64,000 bases of DNA from NCBI RefSeq assembly GCF_000422785.1, contig NZ_AUGS01000016.1, forward strand, positions 1-64,000, read 5' to 3'. Below, piece by piece: positions 63,347-64,000 of this stretch. This DNA is from Pseudovibrio exalbescens DSM 16456. Lineage in GTDB: Bacteria > Pseudomonadota > Alphaproteobacteria > Rhizobiales > Stappiaceae. The translations under genes were made by a program, and so were the position numbers. The first letter of the stretch is position 1. Every line of letters starts with the position of its first letter. The notes below the pieces were generated by a model. That model had not been told where the DNA came from. It ran no database searches and was given only the letters and a program-made list of their open reading frames with translations.

Positions 63347-64000
63347 CTAAAACGGCAGGCCAAACCACCACGCTGCAAGGAACAAGAAGGAGAAAAAGCC
63401 GACAACATCTGTGATCATGGTAACAAAAACGGACGATGCCAATGCCGGGTCCACTCCCAGCCGGTTCAATGTCATGGGCACCAAGAGACCGAACAACGCC
63501 GAGCACACGGTATTCAGCAATACCGCAGTGGCAATCACCACACCCAGTTCTGGATTGGCAAACCAGGTGGCGGCGATGATACCGATCAGAATACCCAGAC
63601 CAATACCGTTCATCAGGCCCACCAACAACTCGCGGCGCAAGACACGCCATAAATTGCGTTTATTCAAGTCCTGAGTCGCAATGGCCCGCACGGTCACGGC
63701 CATGGTTTGGGTTCCCGAATTCCCCCCCATCGAGGCTACGATTGGCATCAAGACCGCAAGAGCGACCATCACATCAATGGTGTTTTCAAACATCGAGATA
63801 ACGGTCGCCGCCAGTAGGGCCGTAAACACGTTCACCACAAGCCAAGTGATACGCGAACGGGCGGTTTCGAAAACGCTGTCAGAGATTTCCTCATCGCCGA
63901 CACCAGCAAGACCCATCATGTCTTCTTCAGCTTCTTCCTGAATAACGTCCACAATGTCGTCAACGGTGATGATACCCACCAGCCGATCCGCATCATCGGT
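63347..64000 (-). CDS. mgtE: MgtE magnesium transporter, C-terminal part (truncated by window)
   Basis: The frame is open to the right edge, so only the 3' part is present. It begins in the second CBS domain (DRLVGIITVDDIVDVIQEEAEEDMMGLAGV) and continues through the five-helix membrane domain with VLMPIVASMGGNSGTQTMAVTVRAIA, the Mg2+-pore signature. MgtE is a gated Mg2+ channel/transporter of the inner membrane. The N-terminal domain lies beyond 64000. No T-rich terminator was seen just after the stop. Confidence 0.93.
   Translation of the reverse strand, partial: TDDADRLVGIITVDDIVDVIQEEAEEDMMGLAGVGDEEISDSVFETARSRITWLVVNVFTALLAATVISMFENTIDVMVALAVLMPIVASMGGNSGTQTMAVTVRAIATQDLNKRNLWRVLRRELLVGLMNGIGLGILIGIIAATWFANPELGVVIATAVLLNTVCSALFGLLVPMTLNRLGVDPALASSVFVTMITDVVGFFSFLFLAAWWFGLPF

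Overview
This 64 kb window reads as an ordinary chromosomal segment of a free-living alphaproteobacterium, probably a marine or aquatic member of the Rhodospirillales/Kiloniellales type. The base composition is moderately GC-rich by eye. The lineage call rests on the gene set: pleD-divK-DUF3572-dinB, eipB, DUF1489, ClpS/ClpA, a phasin, a divergent GEPGAEH-type dihydroorotase, a zinc-ribbon DinB and opgG/opgH glucan genes. No insertion sequence, prophage, CRISPR array, rRNA or tRNA is visible. Genus-level assignment is inference.

Layout. 1-2.5 kb: a Sel1-repeat protein, two tandem secreted DUF2147 proteins and a GNAT acetyltransferase. 2.5-7.8 kb (minus strand): a PMT/ArnT-like glycosyltransferase and a periplasmic glucan locus (opgH, a small coupled ORF, Tat-exported opgG). 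7.9-15.4 kb: the tRNA amidotransferase genes gatB and gatCA, split by a small membrane protein, an orphan yjhX toxin homologue, an FAD oxidoreductase and a soluble chemoreceptor with a CZB zinc-binding domain. 15.5-23.3 kb: TetR regulator, membrane and secreted proteins of unknown function, UPF0173 hydrolase, ung, ruvX, an AEC transporter and aidB. 23.4-34.4 kb (plus strand): pyrB-pyrC-plsY-dprA, then topA-rnr-DUF983-NUDIX. 34.6-37.6 kb: two paralogous MFS transporters and rpmG. 37.6-42.5 kb: a structured region that may encode a small RNA, then pleD and divK facing DUF3572-HAD-dinB. 42.5-48.6 kb: eipB, a glycerophosphodiesterase, a FemAB-like acyltransferase, a HIT protein, a YoaP-like acetyltransferase and azlCD. 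48.8-52.5 kb: clpS-clpA and a phasin. 52.8-64 kb: a D,D-carboxypeptidase with a SPOR domain, a DnaJ/VWA pair, DUF1489, a 35-residue membrane peptide, DUF599, a class III cyclase, a clpP paralogue, a PAS-GGDEF-EAL protein, an ACT-domain protein, a thioesterase and the 3' part of mgtE.

How the parts fit. Several groups serve envelope upkeep (OpgG/H, EipB, PBP5-like carboxypeptidase, PlsY). Others cover nucleotide and DNA metabolism (PyrB/PyrC, Ung, RuvX, DprA, TopA, DinB), proteolysis (ClpS/A/P) and nucleotide second messengers (PleD, GGDEF-EAL, class III cyclase). Most functional calls are standard family assignments. The less ordinary signals are non-coding or tiny: a long hairpin with an anti-Shine-Dalgarno-like loop near 37.9 kb, a repeated TTGAMTCA motif before the HIT gene, nested inverted repeats between the DUF2147 genes, a palindrome at the clpS promoter, and small ORFs at 5978-6181 and 56537-56644. 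None of these amounts to a demonstrated new system.
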